Positions 44,897 to 55,148 of a DNA stretch of 64,000 nucleotides are shown piece after piece (positions within the stretch are counted from its first letter, which is position 1; every line of letters starts with the position of its first letter). The stretch lies in the NCBI RefSeq assembly GCF_030818255.1, contig NZ_JAUTAG010000001.1:868001-932000 (forward strand), written 5' to 3'. Origin of the DNA: Microbacterium sp. SORGH_AS_0969. Its GTDB lineage: Bacteria; Actinomycetota; Actinomycetes; Actinomycetales; Microbacteriaceae. The notes beneath the pieces are model-generated. The model was not told where the DNA came from. It did no database searches and was given only the letters and a program-made list of their open reading frames with translations. The position numbers and the translations under genes were made by a program.

Positions 44897-45823
44897 ATGT
44901 CGACCACCGAAGCCCACACCCATGACGTCGCCGTGCTCGGCGAGGCCCTCGTCGACATCGTGACCACCGCGGCGGGAGCGTCCGAGCGGCCCGGAGGCAG
45001 CCCCGCCAACGTGTCCGTCGCTCTCGGCCGACTCGGCCGCGACGCCACGCTCGTGGCACGCGTCGCCGACGACGAGCGCGGGGCCGCGTTGACCGCGTGG
45101 CTCTCGGCATCCGGAGTCGACCTGGTCACGGCCGGATCGCCGGAGCGCACCGCCACCGCCCGCGCCACCATCGGCGAGAACGGCAACGCGACCTACGACT
45201 TCGACATCGACTGGGTACTGCCCTCCCCCGTCGAGATCCCCGCCGCGCGGATCTTCCACACCGGATCCGTCGCCGCGACACTCGCACCGGGTGCCGACGA
45301 GGTCCGCGCCGCCGCCGAGCGCGCCCGCGCCACGGCACTGGTGAGCTACGACCCCAACATTCGTCCCGCCCTCACGGGCGGCCACGACGACGCCGCCGCC
45401 CGCGTCGAGGCGCTCGTCGCCCTGGCCGACGTCGTCAAGGCGAGCGCCGAAGACGCCGAGTGGCTCTATCCGGGCGTTGCCGCCGTCGATGTCGCGCGGC
45501 GATGGGTCGAGCTGGGCGCCGGGCTCGCCGTGATCACCGACGGAGAGGCGGGATCCCTCGCGGTCACCGCCCACACCACCGTCGAGATCGCCGCCGTTTC
45601 CGTCAGCGTCGTCGACACCGTCGGAGCGGGCGACACGTTCATGGGGACGCTGCTCGACGGCATCCTGGACATCCCCGGAGACGTCGACGAACTGCGCGCG
45701 AGCATTCGCGCCGTGGACCACGACGCCCTCGTCGCGCTGTTGAGCCGTGCGGCACGCGCCGCCGCCATCACCGTCGGCCGCGAGGGAATGGACCCCCCGA
45801 CGCGCGACGACCTGGCCGGCTGA
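44897..45823 (+). CDS. PfkB-family carbohydrate kinase (fructokinase-like)
   Basis: 308 residues, ribokinase fold. VAVLGEALVDIV at the N-terminus and ERPGGSPANVSVALGRLGRD form the sugar-site motif; the C-terminal signature DTVGAGDTFMGTLLDGIL near residue 240 carries the catalytic Asp and the anion hole. It phosphorylates a sugar with ATP, fructose being the likeliest. ATG at 44897 has GGAAGGA upstream. The last 56 bases overlap the end of the convergent sortase gene. Confidence 0.92.
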   Translation: MSTTEAHTHDVAVLGEALVDIVTTAAGASERPGGSPANVSVALGRLGRDATLVARVADDERGAALTAWLSASGVDLVTAGSPERTATARATIGENGNATYDFDIDWVLPSPVEIPAARIFHTGSVAATLAPGADEVRAAAERARATALVSYDPNIRPALTGGHDDAAARVEALVALADVVKASAEDAEWLYPGVAAVDVARRWVELGAGLAVITDGEAGSLAVTAHTTVEIAAVSVSVVDTVGAGDTFMGTLLDGILDIPGDVDELRASIRAVDHDALVALLSRAARAAAITVGREGMDPPTRDDLAG

Positions 45824-46820
45824 TCGGGCGGGTCTTCGGCGGGCGGCCGGCGGCATAGACCAGCACGCAGAGCGCACCGAAGGATGCCGGGATGATGACG
45901 GCCCACCAGGGGAAACCGGGGATGTCCGGGGCCTTGCCTGCGGCGTCGATGTCGGCCTGCGGCGTCGGGGTCACCCGCTCCCCCGTCACCAGGATGCGAT
46001 GGGTGTTGATGCCCAGAGGCGTGCAGGTGACGAGCGTCACCAGGTCTTCCCCGGCCTGCGGGAAGAGGCTCTCGGTCTCCTCCGGCAGCACGACCCGCGT
46101 GTCGCGCACGCGATAGGTGAGCACCTCTCCGAAGACCTCGATGGTGAACGTGTCGCCGACGACGACCTTGTCGAGATCATCGAAGAGCGTGGCTCCGGCG
46201 AGCCCCCGGTGCGCGGTGAGCACCGAGTGCTGGTCGGCACCGCCGACCGGCAGCGACGTGCCCTCGAGATGACCGACGCCCTTGCTCAAGGTCGCGTCGC
46301 TGGTGCCGTGATAGATCGGTAGGTCCACATCGATCGACGGGATGCGCAGCCGAGCCATCACCCCGTCGGCGCTGGCGTGAAGCAGGTCGTCGTAGACGAA
46401 CCCCGGTGCGTTCGCGCCAGAGCCCGTCGGCACGCGCGACCCCGCCTCGAGCAACGCCCCGCCCACGAGCGCGGAGTTGTAAGAGTGCGCTTCGGACAGT
46501 GCCTCGCTGCGCGTCGACCGAGTCGTCGCGCCGAGGTCGGTCTCGACGCTCACGATGAGTCGCGACTGGTTGTACTGCGTCCACCAGCTCGCCACCGTCG
46601 GGTACATGAGCAGCAGAACGCCCAGGAAGGCGACGAGGGCGAACACCACCGTTCCCCACGGCAGGTGCCATCGGCGACGACGGGCCTGGCGGCGGGATGC
46701 CGGGGGGCCGGGGTCCTCGCCGGGGGGACGCCAGGACCGACGTCGGCGCGGGTGCAGCGCGACGTCGGCCCCAGCTACGGGAGAGGTGGCGTTGGGGGAG
46801 CCCACCCCTCCCGGCTTCAT
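45768..46820 (-). CDS. Class C sortase (pilus-assembly sortase)
   Basis: 350 residues. A basic Pro-rich N-terminus is followed by a helix (WGTVVFALVAFLGVLLLMYP), the catalytic domain with His in VLTAHRG near residue 210, Cys in LVTLVTCTPLG near residue 265 and Arg in INTHRILVTGE, and a C-terminal helix (WWAVIIPASFGALCVLVY). A second membrane anchor is typical of class C enzymes, which link pilin subunits through Lys of one and the LPXTG Thr of the next. It starts four bases after the stop of the major pilin gene, last in a three-gene pilus operon. Confidence 0.94.
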   Translation of the reverse strand: MKPGGVGSPNATSPVAGADVALHPRRRRSWRPPGEDPGPPASRRQARRRRWHLPWGTVVFALVAFLGVLLLMYPTVASWWTQYNQSRLIVSVETDLGATTRSTRSEALSEAHSYNSALVGGALLEAGSRVPTGSGANAPGFVYDDLLHASADGVMARLRIPSIDVDLPIYHGTSDATLSKGVGHLEGTSLPVGGADQHSVLTAHRGLAGATLFDDLDKVVVGDTFTIEVFGEVLTYRVRDTRVVLPEETESLFPQAGEDLVTLVTCTPLGINTHRILVTGERVTPTPQADIDAAGKAPDIPGFPWWAVIIPASFGALCVLVYAAGRPPKTRPISRPGRRASGGPFPRGRR

Positions 46821-46824
46821 GCGG

Positions 46825-48231
46825 TCAGGACCGCTTCGCCCGCGCGCGGCGAGCGATGATCGTTCCCACACCCGCGACGACGAGACCGCCGCCGACGATG
46901 GTGAACAGGGCGCTTCCCGCGCCACCGGTCAGCGGGAGGTTCGGCCCCTGCTGCTGGGTGTTGTCGATGGTGACCGTCGTCGGCGTGTCTGCTCCGGTGG
47001 CGTTCACGGTGACCTGGGTCCACGGGTCGGCGGGGAGGACGTATCCGGCGGGTGCCTGCGTCTCCTTCACCCAGTAGGTGCGCGACGTCACCGAGTCGTT
47101 GCCCACCCACAGGCCGGCGATCGAGATCTTGCCGGTCGCGTCGGTGGTGAACGGACCGGTGACGAGCGCGCCGTTCTTGGCGTCGTACACCTCGAAGATC
47201 GCACCCGAGAGCGCGTTGGAGGTCGCGGCATCCGTCTTCTGGATCACGAGGGGGCCCCAGTTGGTCTGCGGCGTGTTGGTCTCGCGGTCGGATCCGTTGG
47301 TGTTGACCACGGCGGTGTTGGTGATCTGGCCGTTGGCTCCGAGGCTGGTGACCTTCGTCGAGATCTTCGCCTGAACGGCCGTCTTGCCCGCGAGCTTGGA
47401 CAGACCCGTCGAGGTGAAGGTGATCTTGACGTTGCCGGACACCGTGTAGTCGGTGTTCTCCACGAGCGTCGTTCCATCCACGGAAACGGTGGCACCCGTG
47501 TAGGACAGGCGGGCGTCGAGGTTGTCGGTGATCGAGAAGCTGCGGTAGGTGTCACCCGCGGCGAGCGCCGGGAGGGGAGCATCCACCGTCCACACGACCG
47601 TCGAACCGAGCACCGGGGCATCCGGGGCCGAGACCGACTTGGTCGGGGTGGTGTCGTTCAGCTTGTTCTTCGGGTAGACGTGCACGTCGTAGAGCCAGGT
47701 CCCCTGGTTCGGGTACGGCACCGACACGAGGAAGGGCTGCACGGGCGAGACGATCGGGTTGGGGCCGGGGTTGGTCTCGGTGACGTAGTACAGACCGTAG
47801 GGGAGGTTCGCCACAACCGCCTCACCGTTCGCTCCCGTGGTCGCCGTGGTCGAGCTCGAGAACGAGAAGGGGGCCGACGTGATGTTGGCGGGCGTGGCCG
47901 TCGCGGCCTGGTCCCAGCCGGCGGCGGTGGTCAGGTCGATCGCCGTGCCGTTGTAGGCGACGCGCTGCACCGAGAACTGCACGCCCGAGAGCGCTTGACC
48001 GAGCTGCTGGACGGCGGCCGGATCCGTGATCTCGGTACCGTTGCCCGCGGCACCGGGGTCACCCGCGTGCTTGTGGATGGTCAGCGTTCCGGTGGTACCG
48101 GTGATGTTCGACGGGCTCGCAGGGTCTGCTGCTTGTGCGGCCCCGGCGGCTCCCACCGAGCCGAGCGCGGCGAGGGCCGCGATTCCGATACCGGCGGCCA
48201 GCTTTCGCAGCCGTAGTGATCTGGTGGACAT
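46825..48231 (-). CDS. Major pilin (SpaA/SpaH-like isopeptide-forming fimbrial protein)
   Basis: 468 residues. Signal peptide LAAGIGIAALAALGSVGAAG with AQA cleavage near residue 34. The pilin motif is visible as DVHVYPKNKL near residue 180, whose Lys is the expected crosslinking residue. CnaB-type domains follow, with an E-box YWVKETQAPAGY near residue 390. The C-terminus is a sorting signal: LPLTG near residue 437, helix and ARRARAKRS tail. It forms the pilus shaft, polymerised by the sortase next door. Confidence 0.95.
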   Translation of the reverse strand: MSTRSLRLRKLAAGIGIAALAALGSVGAAGAAQAADPASPSNITGTTGTLTIHKHAGDPGAAGNGTEITDPAAVQQLGQALSGVQFSVQRVAYNGTAIDLTTAAGWDQAATATPANITSAPFSFSSSTTATTGANGEAVVANLPYGLYYVTETNPGPNPIVSPVQPFLVSVPYPNQGTWLYDVHVYPKNKLNDTTPTKSVSAPDAPVLGSTVVWTVDAPLPALAAGDTYRSFSITDNLDARLSYTGATVSVDGTTLVENTDYTVSGNVKITFTSTGLSKLAGKTAVQAKISTKVTSLGANGQITNTAVVNTNGSDRETNTPQTNWGPLVIQKTDAATSNALSGAIFEVYDAKNGALVTGPFTTDATGKISIAGLWVGNDSVTSRTYWVKETQAPAGYVLPADPWTQVTVNATGADTPTTVTIDNTQQQGPNLPLTGGAGSALFTIVGGGLVVAGVGTIIARRARAKRS

Positions 48232-48310
48232 GTGATTCTCGCTTTCTTTCCGTGGCCGCCGAGGTCGACGACAGCCGAGTAGAGAGGGGATGTGCGGGGA
48301 GGACGAACGG

Positions 48311-50689
48311 TCAGCGCGAAGACCGCAGCCGGCGCCTCAGGATCAGGGAGATGGCGATGACGGTCGCGCCCGTGAGGGTTCCGAGACCCGCGATCAGGAA
48401 CGCATCCGCTCCGACGCCGCCCGTCAGCGGCAGACGTGCCCCCGGCTGCTGCTCGTTCGTCTGCGGGCCGAGGTTCTGCGTCGTGCCGGCGTTGGCCGCT
48501 GTCACCGTGAAGGCCAGTGATCCCGCCGCGATGTATCCCGCGGGGGCCCGCGTCTCGGTGGCGGTGTACGACCCCCAGGCGAGCGCGTCGAGGCGGAACG
48601 CCCCGGGAGCGGGATCCTTGTCCAACCCGGTGCACGGGCTGCTGACGCAGTCGACGACCACGTTGTTCGGGGCAGCGAATGAGGGGCCCGAGACCGTCCA
48701 TTCCGACCCGGACAGCAGGTCGCCGGTGGCCTTCGACGTCTTGGTCCAGGCGACGCTTCCGGGCTTGCTCGCGTTCGTGATGGTGCACACCACGTCGGCG
48801 TCGGCGGCGACGGAGACCGAGGCACCGGTCACGGTGCCACCGGTGCAGCTCCACGTGCCTGTCTGGTAGCCGGTGGGCGCGCCCGACTCGGACAGCGCGT
48901 ACGCGCCCGGGGCCACGATGGCGGACGTGATCGAGCTCTCACCGGTCTTGCCCGTGATGGTCTGCGAGCCCGTTGCGGTCAGCGTCCAGTCGGCCGGGGT
49001 CGAGCTGCCGCCGTACGTGTTGTCGACCTGCTTCTTCAGCGTCAACAGACCCGAGACCGGCTTGTTGGTGAGCGTGCAGTCCACCGCATCGCCGGGCGCG
49101 ATGTTCGACACGGGGGTTCCAGACGGAGTCGCCACGGGTACGCTCTGCGTGCTGCCGTCGGCTCGAGCGATCGTGCAGACACCGCTCACGAACCGCCAAC
49201 CGCTCTGCTGCTGCTCCGAGACCGTCACCTGGGCGCGGGACGAAGCACCGGTGAATCCCAGTTGCCACGACACGTTTCCGGATGCCGGGGTGACCTGGGT
49301 GGTCGCAGACGGAGAGGCGGTGCCGGCGCCGGTCGTGAACGTCGTCACCGCACCGAGAGTCCACCCGCTCCCGGGAACCGGGTTCTGCCCGCGGATGTCC
49401 TGGATCACCTTGCGGACGGTGACGCTCGCGGTCAACGGCCGGTTGGTGAACGTGCACTCGACGCTCGCGCCCGGGCGGTTGGGGATGGTCACCGTCGAGC
49501 CGGACCCCACCGCCACCGCAGCGCCGGTCTCGTCGAGGCACGCCAGAGTGCTCGCATAGCTGGCGAGCGAACTGCCGGATCCCGTCGCCATCTGCTCCGA
49601 CAGCGTGTACGTGGCGCCCTGCAGAACGGCGAGGGGCCCGACACGGGCGGCCTGCACGCCCGTCGCCGAACCCGACGTCGTGGCGGTTCCGGAGACGACC
49701 GAGCCGCTCGTGACCGAGAGGGTGAATTGGTCCGAGCTCGCAACGCGCGCGGCGACATCCTTGCGGAGCGTCAGGTTGGCGGGGGAGTTGCAGCTGGCGA
49801 GGTCCGTGCTGTCGCTCAGTCCCGTCGTGGCGACGGAGATCAGCGTGCCCGTGGAGGTGTCGTACTCGCGCGCGGTGGTCGCGTTGCCGAGGAACATGCT
49901 GCCGCTGGTGTTGAAGGCGATCCCGTTGATTCCGGAGAAGCCGGAGGTGGTGAAGCTGAATGACTTCGACGCGGGGATCGCTCCGCCGGTGGCCGCCGCG
50001 AGGGCGGCCGCGGTCACGGAGAAAACCGTCGTGTTCGACTGGCCGCGGACGATGTACAGGTTGCCGTTCGCGTCGAACGCCATGTCGCCGTTGAACGCCG
50101 AACCGTCGGCGCCCGCCGAGGCGTCTACCGAGCCGATGAGCGTGAAGGCTCCGGTCGAGGGAACGTATCGGGTGAGCTGGAACTGGCCCCCAGAGGTGAA
50201 GCCCCCGAGGTAGTAGTTGCCGGTCTTCAGGTCGATGGCCCCCGCGACGAACGAGGTGATCGAGTTGTTGGTGTAGGTGTCGGTGGTCCTGACCCAGTTC
50301 GTCCCGGTGAAGTAGTACATGGTCGCCGTCCGCGCCGAATTGGTGCGCTCATAGGCCAGGGCCGTCGTGCCGTTCGCACCGATACCGAGGCCGTTGAATG
50401 ACGAGACGTTCGGCGCAGCCGCGCCGACGGTGGACACCGTCCCGCTCGTGATCCGCCTCATCTGACCGCCCGCGGACACCGAGTAGAACGTCTGCGGCGC
50501 GCAGGTCAACGATGCCGCGACGCCGGAGGGGACCGAGGCCGCAACCGCCCGCGGAGAGAGCGCCTGCGTGACGGCGGTCGTGACCGCGGGGCGCAGCTCG
50601 GATGCGTTCGCCGACGTGCCCGAGCAGAGCAGCCCGAGGGACACCGCGACGACCACCGCGAGACGGACGACCTTCTCGGTCCTATGCAT
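48311..50689 (-). CDS. LPXTG-anchored pilus tip/surface adhesin with CnaB-like domains
   Basis: 792 residues. Signal peptide to about residue 31 (ANA cleavage), then ~280 residues of beta-propeller-like repeats (FNGLGIGANGTTALAYE, GDMAFDANGNLYIVRGQSN, INGIAFNTSGSMFLGN), then four to five CnaB/prealbumin-like domains (LTLRKDV, VTVRKVIQ, LTLKKQV, VAWTKTS starts, E-box-like YTATETRAPAGYI). It ends with LPLTG, a helix and RRRLRSSR. A globular N-terminal domain on a Cna-B stalk with a sorting signal is the plan of a pilus tip adhesin. It is the first gene of the operon, and its ligand is unknown. Confidence 0.92.
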   Translation of the reverse strand: MHRTEKVVRLAVVVAVSLGLLCSGTSANASELRPAVTTAVTQALSPRAVAASVPSGVAASLTCAPQTFYSVSAGGQMRRITSGTVSTVGAAAPNVSSFNGLGIGANGTTALAYERTNSARTATMYYFTGTNWVRTTDTYTNNSITSFVAGAIDLKTGNYYLGGFTSGGQFQLTRYVPSTGAFTLIGSVDASAGADGSAFNGDMAFDANGNLYIVRGQSNTTVFSVTAAALAAATGGAIPASKSFSFTTSGFSGINGIAFNTSGSMFLGNATTAREYDTSTGTLISVATTGLSDSTDLASCNSPANLTLRKDVAARVASSDQFTLSVTSGSVVSGTATTSGSATGVQAARVGPLAVLQGATYTLSEQMATGSGSSLASYASTLACLDETGAAVAVGSGSTVTIPNRPGASVECTFTNRPLTASVTVRKVIQDIRGQNPVPGSGWTLGAVTTFTTGAGTASPSATTQVTPASGNVSWQLGFTGASSRAQVTVSEQQQSGWRFVSGVCTIARADGSTQSVPVATPSGTPVSNIAPGDAVDCTLTNKPVSGLLTLKKQVDNTYGGSSTPADWTLTATGSQTITGKTGESSITSAIVAPGAYALSESGAPTGYQTGTWSCTGGTVTGASVSVAADADVVCTITNASKPGSVAWTKTSKATGDLLSGSEWTVSGPSFAAPNNVVVDCVSSPCTGLDKDPAPGAFRLDALAWGSYTATETRAPAGYIAAGSLAFTVTAANAGTTQNLGPQTNEQQPGARLPLTGGVGADAFLIAGLGTLTGATVIAISLILRRRLRSSR

Positions 50690-51106
50690 GGCTTTCTCCC
50701 CCTTGTCGAATAGCGCCGATTCCGACGGCGATATTCGCGATCCCACGATCAGCCTCGTTTCGGGTAGAGGCCGCGGGCAACCACATCCGTCCTCATATCG
50801 CACGAAGTCCGACGGATGCCGTGTCCGAAGCTATTCGCCTCTCAGAGAAGTGCGAAACTTCTCACACCCTCCCTAATCCCCCGCTTTCATACGGCGGCTT
50901 CATACTCGCGTTCATACCCGCGCTCGACCGCACGGGACCCGTGCGTCGGGACGCCGACCTCAGCGGCAGGAGAGGATCGCCCCCTCGGCAGAGGGTCGAG
51001 ACCCGATCGCACGACGCCCGGTTTCGCGGGCGCGACGGATGTCGATGAGAGACCACGCCGGAACGCGACCACGTCTCACGCCCTTTGGGAATACCGCGCG
51101 AGCCTT
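50690..51106. promoter_or_regulatory. Regulatory region between the pilus operon and a LuxR gene
   Basis: 417 bases with no credible gene. It holds a perfect dyad GAGAAGT-GCGAA-ACTTCTC at 50845-50863 and three direct repeats of TTCATAC at 50886, 50899 and 50911 (steps 13 and 12, about one helical turn). These would lie some 155-230 bases upstream of the pilus start. The LuxR gene reads away leftward into this region, so the promoter here is for the pilus operon. Confidence 0.55.
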
Positions 51107-52617
51107 TCAGTCTCTTCTGGGATCCGCGGAGATGACGTTCTCGTTGACGACTGCCATGAAGAAATCACGCTCCTCCAGGAAGGAAAGCGCCTGCTCCCTG
51201 CTCGAGACTCCGAGTTTGCGATAGAGCGTGCGCAATTGCGTCTTCACCGTATTGACACTGACGCTGTCCTTTTCGGCGATGTCTTTATTTGATGCGCCAT
51301 GATAAATACTCCACGCCAGGGACTCTTCGCGAGACGTCAAGCTCGGGACGAAGGACGGCGAAGGCGGGGCGGGCAGGCTCCCACGATATTCTTCGAGCCG
51401 AGCGACGAGGGCGCGGGCCCCGGGCACCAGGTCGCCGACGACCTGCGCGACCTCGTCCAGCTCGGTGCCCGCGAGGCCGATGAACGCGTTCAGCGACAGC
51501 TGCGCACGAGCCGCCACCCGGAAGCCGTCGGTCAACGAGCGGCGCGCGCGGCCGATCTCGCCGAGGCGGTATTGAGCCACCCCCCGCACGAGCATGATCG
51601 CCGCTGCCGCGCGCAGGCTGTGCTCGGCGAGGCGCCCCACACAGGGTTGCGTGACGCGCAACACGGAGCGGTAGTCGCCCATCATCTCCAGCGCCATGGC
51701 GCGTTTCGCCTCGAGGCAGACCACGTGGGAAGGCGGCAGAGCGCACGCACTCAGCACGGCCAGCGCGCGCCGCGGCTCGCCGCGCAGCAGCAGCGTGTCG
51801 AAGTACAGGTTCGTCAGCAGAGCGCGGACGATCGAGTGCCCGCGCGACGATCCGCAGGCGAGCAGATCGCCGGCCAGGCAGACCGCTTCATCGAGGTCGC
51901 CGGAGAGCACCTGCGCCTGCACCACGGCCACGTCGGCGGCGTACGCGAGAGGATCGCCCCCGCCGACGATCTGTCGGAGGGTCGCCGCCGTGCGGAGCAG
52001 ACCGTCGGCATCCCCGCTGTTCGCGAGGACGAGGATCCGCGCCACGCTCAAGATGTAAGAGTTCTTCGCCCACGAAGAATCGTTACGCTCCGCGAGGGCG
52101 TCGCATTCAGCGATTTGAACGGATGCCAGGGCCATATCGCCGCGAAGCGCCTGACAGAGAGCCAGCACGCTCTTCGCCCGGAAGGATTCGGCCGAACTCA
52201 CACTCATACTCAATGCCCGGCGCGAATGCAGAGCGCCTGCGGCGATGTCTCCGAGGGAGCAATAAGCCTCCGCCGCATTCGCCTCGAGGAAGAAACTCGA
52301 CTGACGATCCAGAGGGACGCTAGAACGAAGATGGAAGTTCCGCCAATAGCGGCGGAGGAGATACTCGCAACTTTCCATATCATCGAGTCGTGAATGCGAG
52401 ATGAGTGCTGCGCTGAGAATAATTACGTCATTTTCGGACATATTCTGAGGGCCTGACTGGAACCTCGATGACCGCACGTAATTCAAGTCGTAGATTTGAA
52501 CGGCCGCCGCATTCGGCAACGTGCTCGCATTCACTCGGCGCGCCGACTCGCTAACCAGATCGTATGACTCGAAAAGACTCACTTCGCTTCCACCGTGATC
52601 ACTCGAGGCCCCCCTCA
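51107..52617 (-). CDS. LuxR-family regulator with large helical-repeat sensor region
   Basis: About 503 residues. The C-terminal HTH is clear: SLTSREESLAWSIYHGASNK, DIAEKDSVSVNTVKTQL, RTLYRKLGVSSREQAL. The rest is a helical, TPR-like region (repeated A-type helices such as AEAYCSLGDIAAGALHSRRAL), similar to the sensor part of MalT/LAL regulators but without their Walker A ATPase. The start is unsure: ATG 52617 is used, a GTG around 52581 with GGTGGAAG is equally possible, and longer readings are not protein-like. GC is lower at its 5' end. Its position next to the pilus operon suggests it may regulate it. Confidence 0.85.
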
Positions 52618-53260
52618 TAAGAAAACCGGAATTGCCTGTTATGCATACGTGCACGAGGCGCCACTCGATACGGCGTGCCACTGTACAGGGGCCCAACGCG
52701 CACACTCCGCTTCTTATCCGCGGCAAATAGGCGTGACGGAACCGGGCCCGTCGAGGTGTCGAACTCGCCGGCCGAGAGGGGCCCCCCGACGAAGTTCCGC
52801 CGCATATCGAGCGAAATCGGCATTCGCGATGACACGAGCATCGCGACACGCGCGGCCTCGCTCACCCGGATGTGGGAGCGCTCTCACGACGTTTCGGTCG
52901 ATTCGCCACGCGCGCGCCTCAACGGCGTGTCGCGGCTCCCTCCGGTCCGTCGCGCCGAGGGGGCGTGATCGGCCGCCGCGTGCGCGTCACCCATTTGTCA
53001 CGGCGGCGCACGGAGCGACACCGTCGCATTGTCGGCACGCCACCGAATAGCGATCCCGAGATCACAGACCGGCCGTACGCGGGATATCCAGATAACGCAA
53101 GAAATGGAAACCCGGTCGGCGCGAAATACCCAAGGACGCTCATCGACCCGACGCAGCGGACGACGGACAGAGCGAGAGCGGAAGCGACGCGGGTAAACTT
53201 GTGTACGGTGCGTCGGGAAGTCTGGTCGACATTTCGTCGATCGACCCCTCTGGAGGCTTC
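52618..53260. other. Intergenic region, 643 bp, nothing recognisable
   Basis: No frame here looks protein-coding and no RNA gene was recognised. It is less GC-rich than its surroundings in part. A promoter for the Na+/H+ antiporter probably lies around 53180-53220 (GTAAACTTGTGTAC), but no clear -35 was seen. Confidence 0.5.
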
Positions 53261-54589
53261 ATGAGCCCTGACACCGTCCGCGCGCCGAGCTGGCCGGGAT
53301 ACGCCGAGGTCCACCGCGTCACTACGCTGCTGCGCCGTGAGTCCGTCGGCGGGATGCTCCTCGTCGTCGCCGCGGTCGTGGCGATCGTCTGGGCGAACTC
53401 GCCCGCTTCCCCGACGTACTTCGCGCTGCGCGACTTCCGCTTCGGCTACGAGCCCTGGCATCTCGAACTCAGCGTCGGAGCGTGGGCCGCGGACGGCCTC
53501 CTCGCGATCTTCTTCTTCCTGGTCGGACTCGAGCTCAAACGCGAGATCGTCGTCGGAAGCCTCCGCCGGCTGAACACCGCGATCGTCCCCGTCACCGCCG
53601 CTTTCGCCGGCGTCGCCGTGCCCGCGCTCATCTATGTGGCGGTCGTGCACACCCAGCCGAGCCTGCTCGCGGGCTGGGCGATCCCCACGGCGACCGATAT
53701 CGCCTTCGCCGTCGCGGTGCTGGCCCTCGTCGGCTCGCACCTGCCCGGTCCTCTGCGCATCTTCCTGCTGACGCTCGCCGTGGTCGACGACCTCATCGCC
53801 ATCGCGATCATCGCGATCTTCTACACGAGCGACATCGCGCTGCTCCCGCTCGGCATCTTCGCCGTGCTCGTCGTCGTCTACGGCGTGATCGCTCACCGCG
53901 CCCGCGCGTGGTTCGCGCGCACGCCGTGGGCCGCGTGGGTCGTGCTGCTCCCGATCGGTTTCGCGGCCTGGGCGTTCCTGCACGCCTCGGGCGTGCACGC
54001 CACGATCGCCGGTGTGGCGCTGGCCTTCACCATTCCGGTCGCCGCATCGCGCCGCCGCGAGGCGAACACGATGGACCTCGCGGAGCAGTTCGAGCACCGC
54101 TTCCGCCCGATCTCGGCCGGCATCGCCGTCCCGCTGTTCGCGTTCTTCGCCGCGGGCGTCTCGGTCGGCGGCGGCGACGGCCTCCTTCGCGCTGTCACGG
54201 ACCCCGTGACGATCGGGGTCGTCGCGGGTCTCGTTCTCGGCAAGCCCATCGGCATCCTGCTCGGCGTTCGCCTGCTCACCCTGGTGACGAAGGTGCGTCT
54301 CGACACCGCGCTGACCTGGGTCGACCTCGCGGGCGTCGGTCTGCTGGCGGGCATCGGCTTCACCGTGTCGCTGTTGATCGCCGAGCTGAGCTTCGGCGAA
54401 GGCTCGCCGCACACCGACGACGCGAAGATCGCGATCATGGTCGCCTCGCTCCTGGCATCCGTCCTGGCGTCCTGCGTGCTCCTCGTCCGCAATCGTCGCT
54501 ACAAGCAGCTGGCGCGGGACGAAGAGGTGGATGCCGACGGCGACGACGTTCCGGACGTGTACCAGCAGCCTCTGCCGCCGGGTCGCTGA
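53261..54589 (+). CDS. nhaA: Na+/H+ antiporter NhaA
   Basis: 442 residues with about 12 hydrophobic segments. The functional Asp pair is in LTLAVVDDLIAIAIIAIFYT near residue 172, and the helix IPTATDIAFAVAVLALVG precedes it, both invariant in NhaA. It expels sodium in exchange for protons for pH and salt balance. The ATG at 53261 is preferred because TGGAGG stands five bases before it. A charged C-terminal tail of about 30 residues follows the last helix. Confidence 0.95.
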   Translation: MSPDTVRAPSWPGYAEVHRVTTLLRRESVGGMLLVVAAVVAIVWANSPASPTYFALRDFRFGYEPWHLELSVGAWAADGLLAIFFFLVGLELKREIVVGSLRRLNTAIVPVTAAFAGVAVPALIYVAVVHTQPSLLAGWAIPTATDIAFAVAVLALVGSHLPGPLRIFLLTLAVVDDLIAIAIIAIFYTSDIALLPLGIFAVLVVVYGVIAHRARAWFARTPWAAWVVLLPIGFAAWAFLHASGVHATIAGVALAFTIPVAASRRREANTMDLAEQFEHRFRPISAGIAVPLFAFFAAGVSVGGGDGLLRAVTDPVTIGVVAGLVLGKPIGILLGVRLLTLVTKVRLDTALTWVDLAGVGLLAGIGFTVSLLIAELSFGEGSPHTDDAKIAIMVASLLASVLASCVLLVRNRRYKQLARDEEVDADGDDVPDVYQQPLPPGR

Positions 54590-54593
54590 GCGC

Positions 54594-55148
54594 TCAGACC
54601 GTGGGGGCGACGGCCGGGTACTCGTCCATCGCCACGGGCTCCCATGCGGGGAGGATCTCGTCCAGGATGAACCGCCCCGCCTCGCGCCACATCTCGACGA
54701 TCTCGTCGTCGGGAATGGCGTCGAGTTCCACTCGGGTGAGCAGGCGGATGTCGGTCGACTCGCCCGCGTCGGGGTCTCCCGCGGGTTCTTCGCCGGTGAC
54801 GAGCGCGTACAGCAGGTCGGTGTGGAAGTGCGCCGGATCGGCCGAGGTGCACGCGGTCGACGACAGCACCGGCACGGGGTGCGCCGCGGCGTCGGTGAGG
54901 CGGCGCACACGCACCGCGGGCTGGAGCAGCCGCACCTGCTCGGGCTGGTAGCCGGACTCCTCTCTGAGCTCACGTCGCACTGCCGCCCAGGGTGTCTCGT
55001 CGTGCTCGACGTGACCGCCGAACATCATGAGCTTCCGTGCACGCCGGTGCAGGTGGTAGCTCAGACGGGGCTCGGGGCCGTCGATGCGGACCACGAAGAA
55101 GCTCACGGTGGCGTCGTGATCGCCGGGACGGGTGTGCAGGTGCGGCAT
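54594..55148 (-). CDS. Nudix hydrolase
   Basis: 184 residues. The Nudix box GGHVEHDETPWAAVRRELRE followed by ESGY, near residue 45-68, is complete with the metal-binding Glu residues. The protein likely hydrolyses a nucleoside diphosphate linked to another group; the substrate is not predictable. The start MPHLHTRPGDHDATVSFFVVR is chosen because the upstream reading is not protein-like. It converges with nhaA, four bases from its stop. Confidence 0.9.
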   Translation of the reverse strand: MPHLHTRPGDHDATVSFFVVRIDGPEPRLSYHLHRRARKLMMFGGHVEHDETPWAAVRRELREESGYQPEQVRLLQPAVRVRRLTDAAAHPVPVLSSTACTSADPAHFHTDLLYALVTGEEPAGDPDAGESTDIRLLTRVELDAIPDDEIVEMWREAGRFILDEILPAWEPVAMDEYPAVAPTV

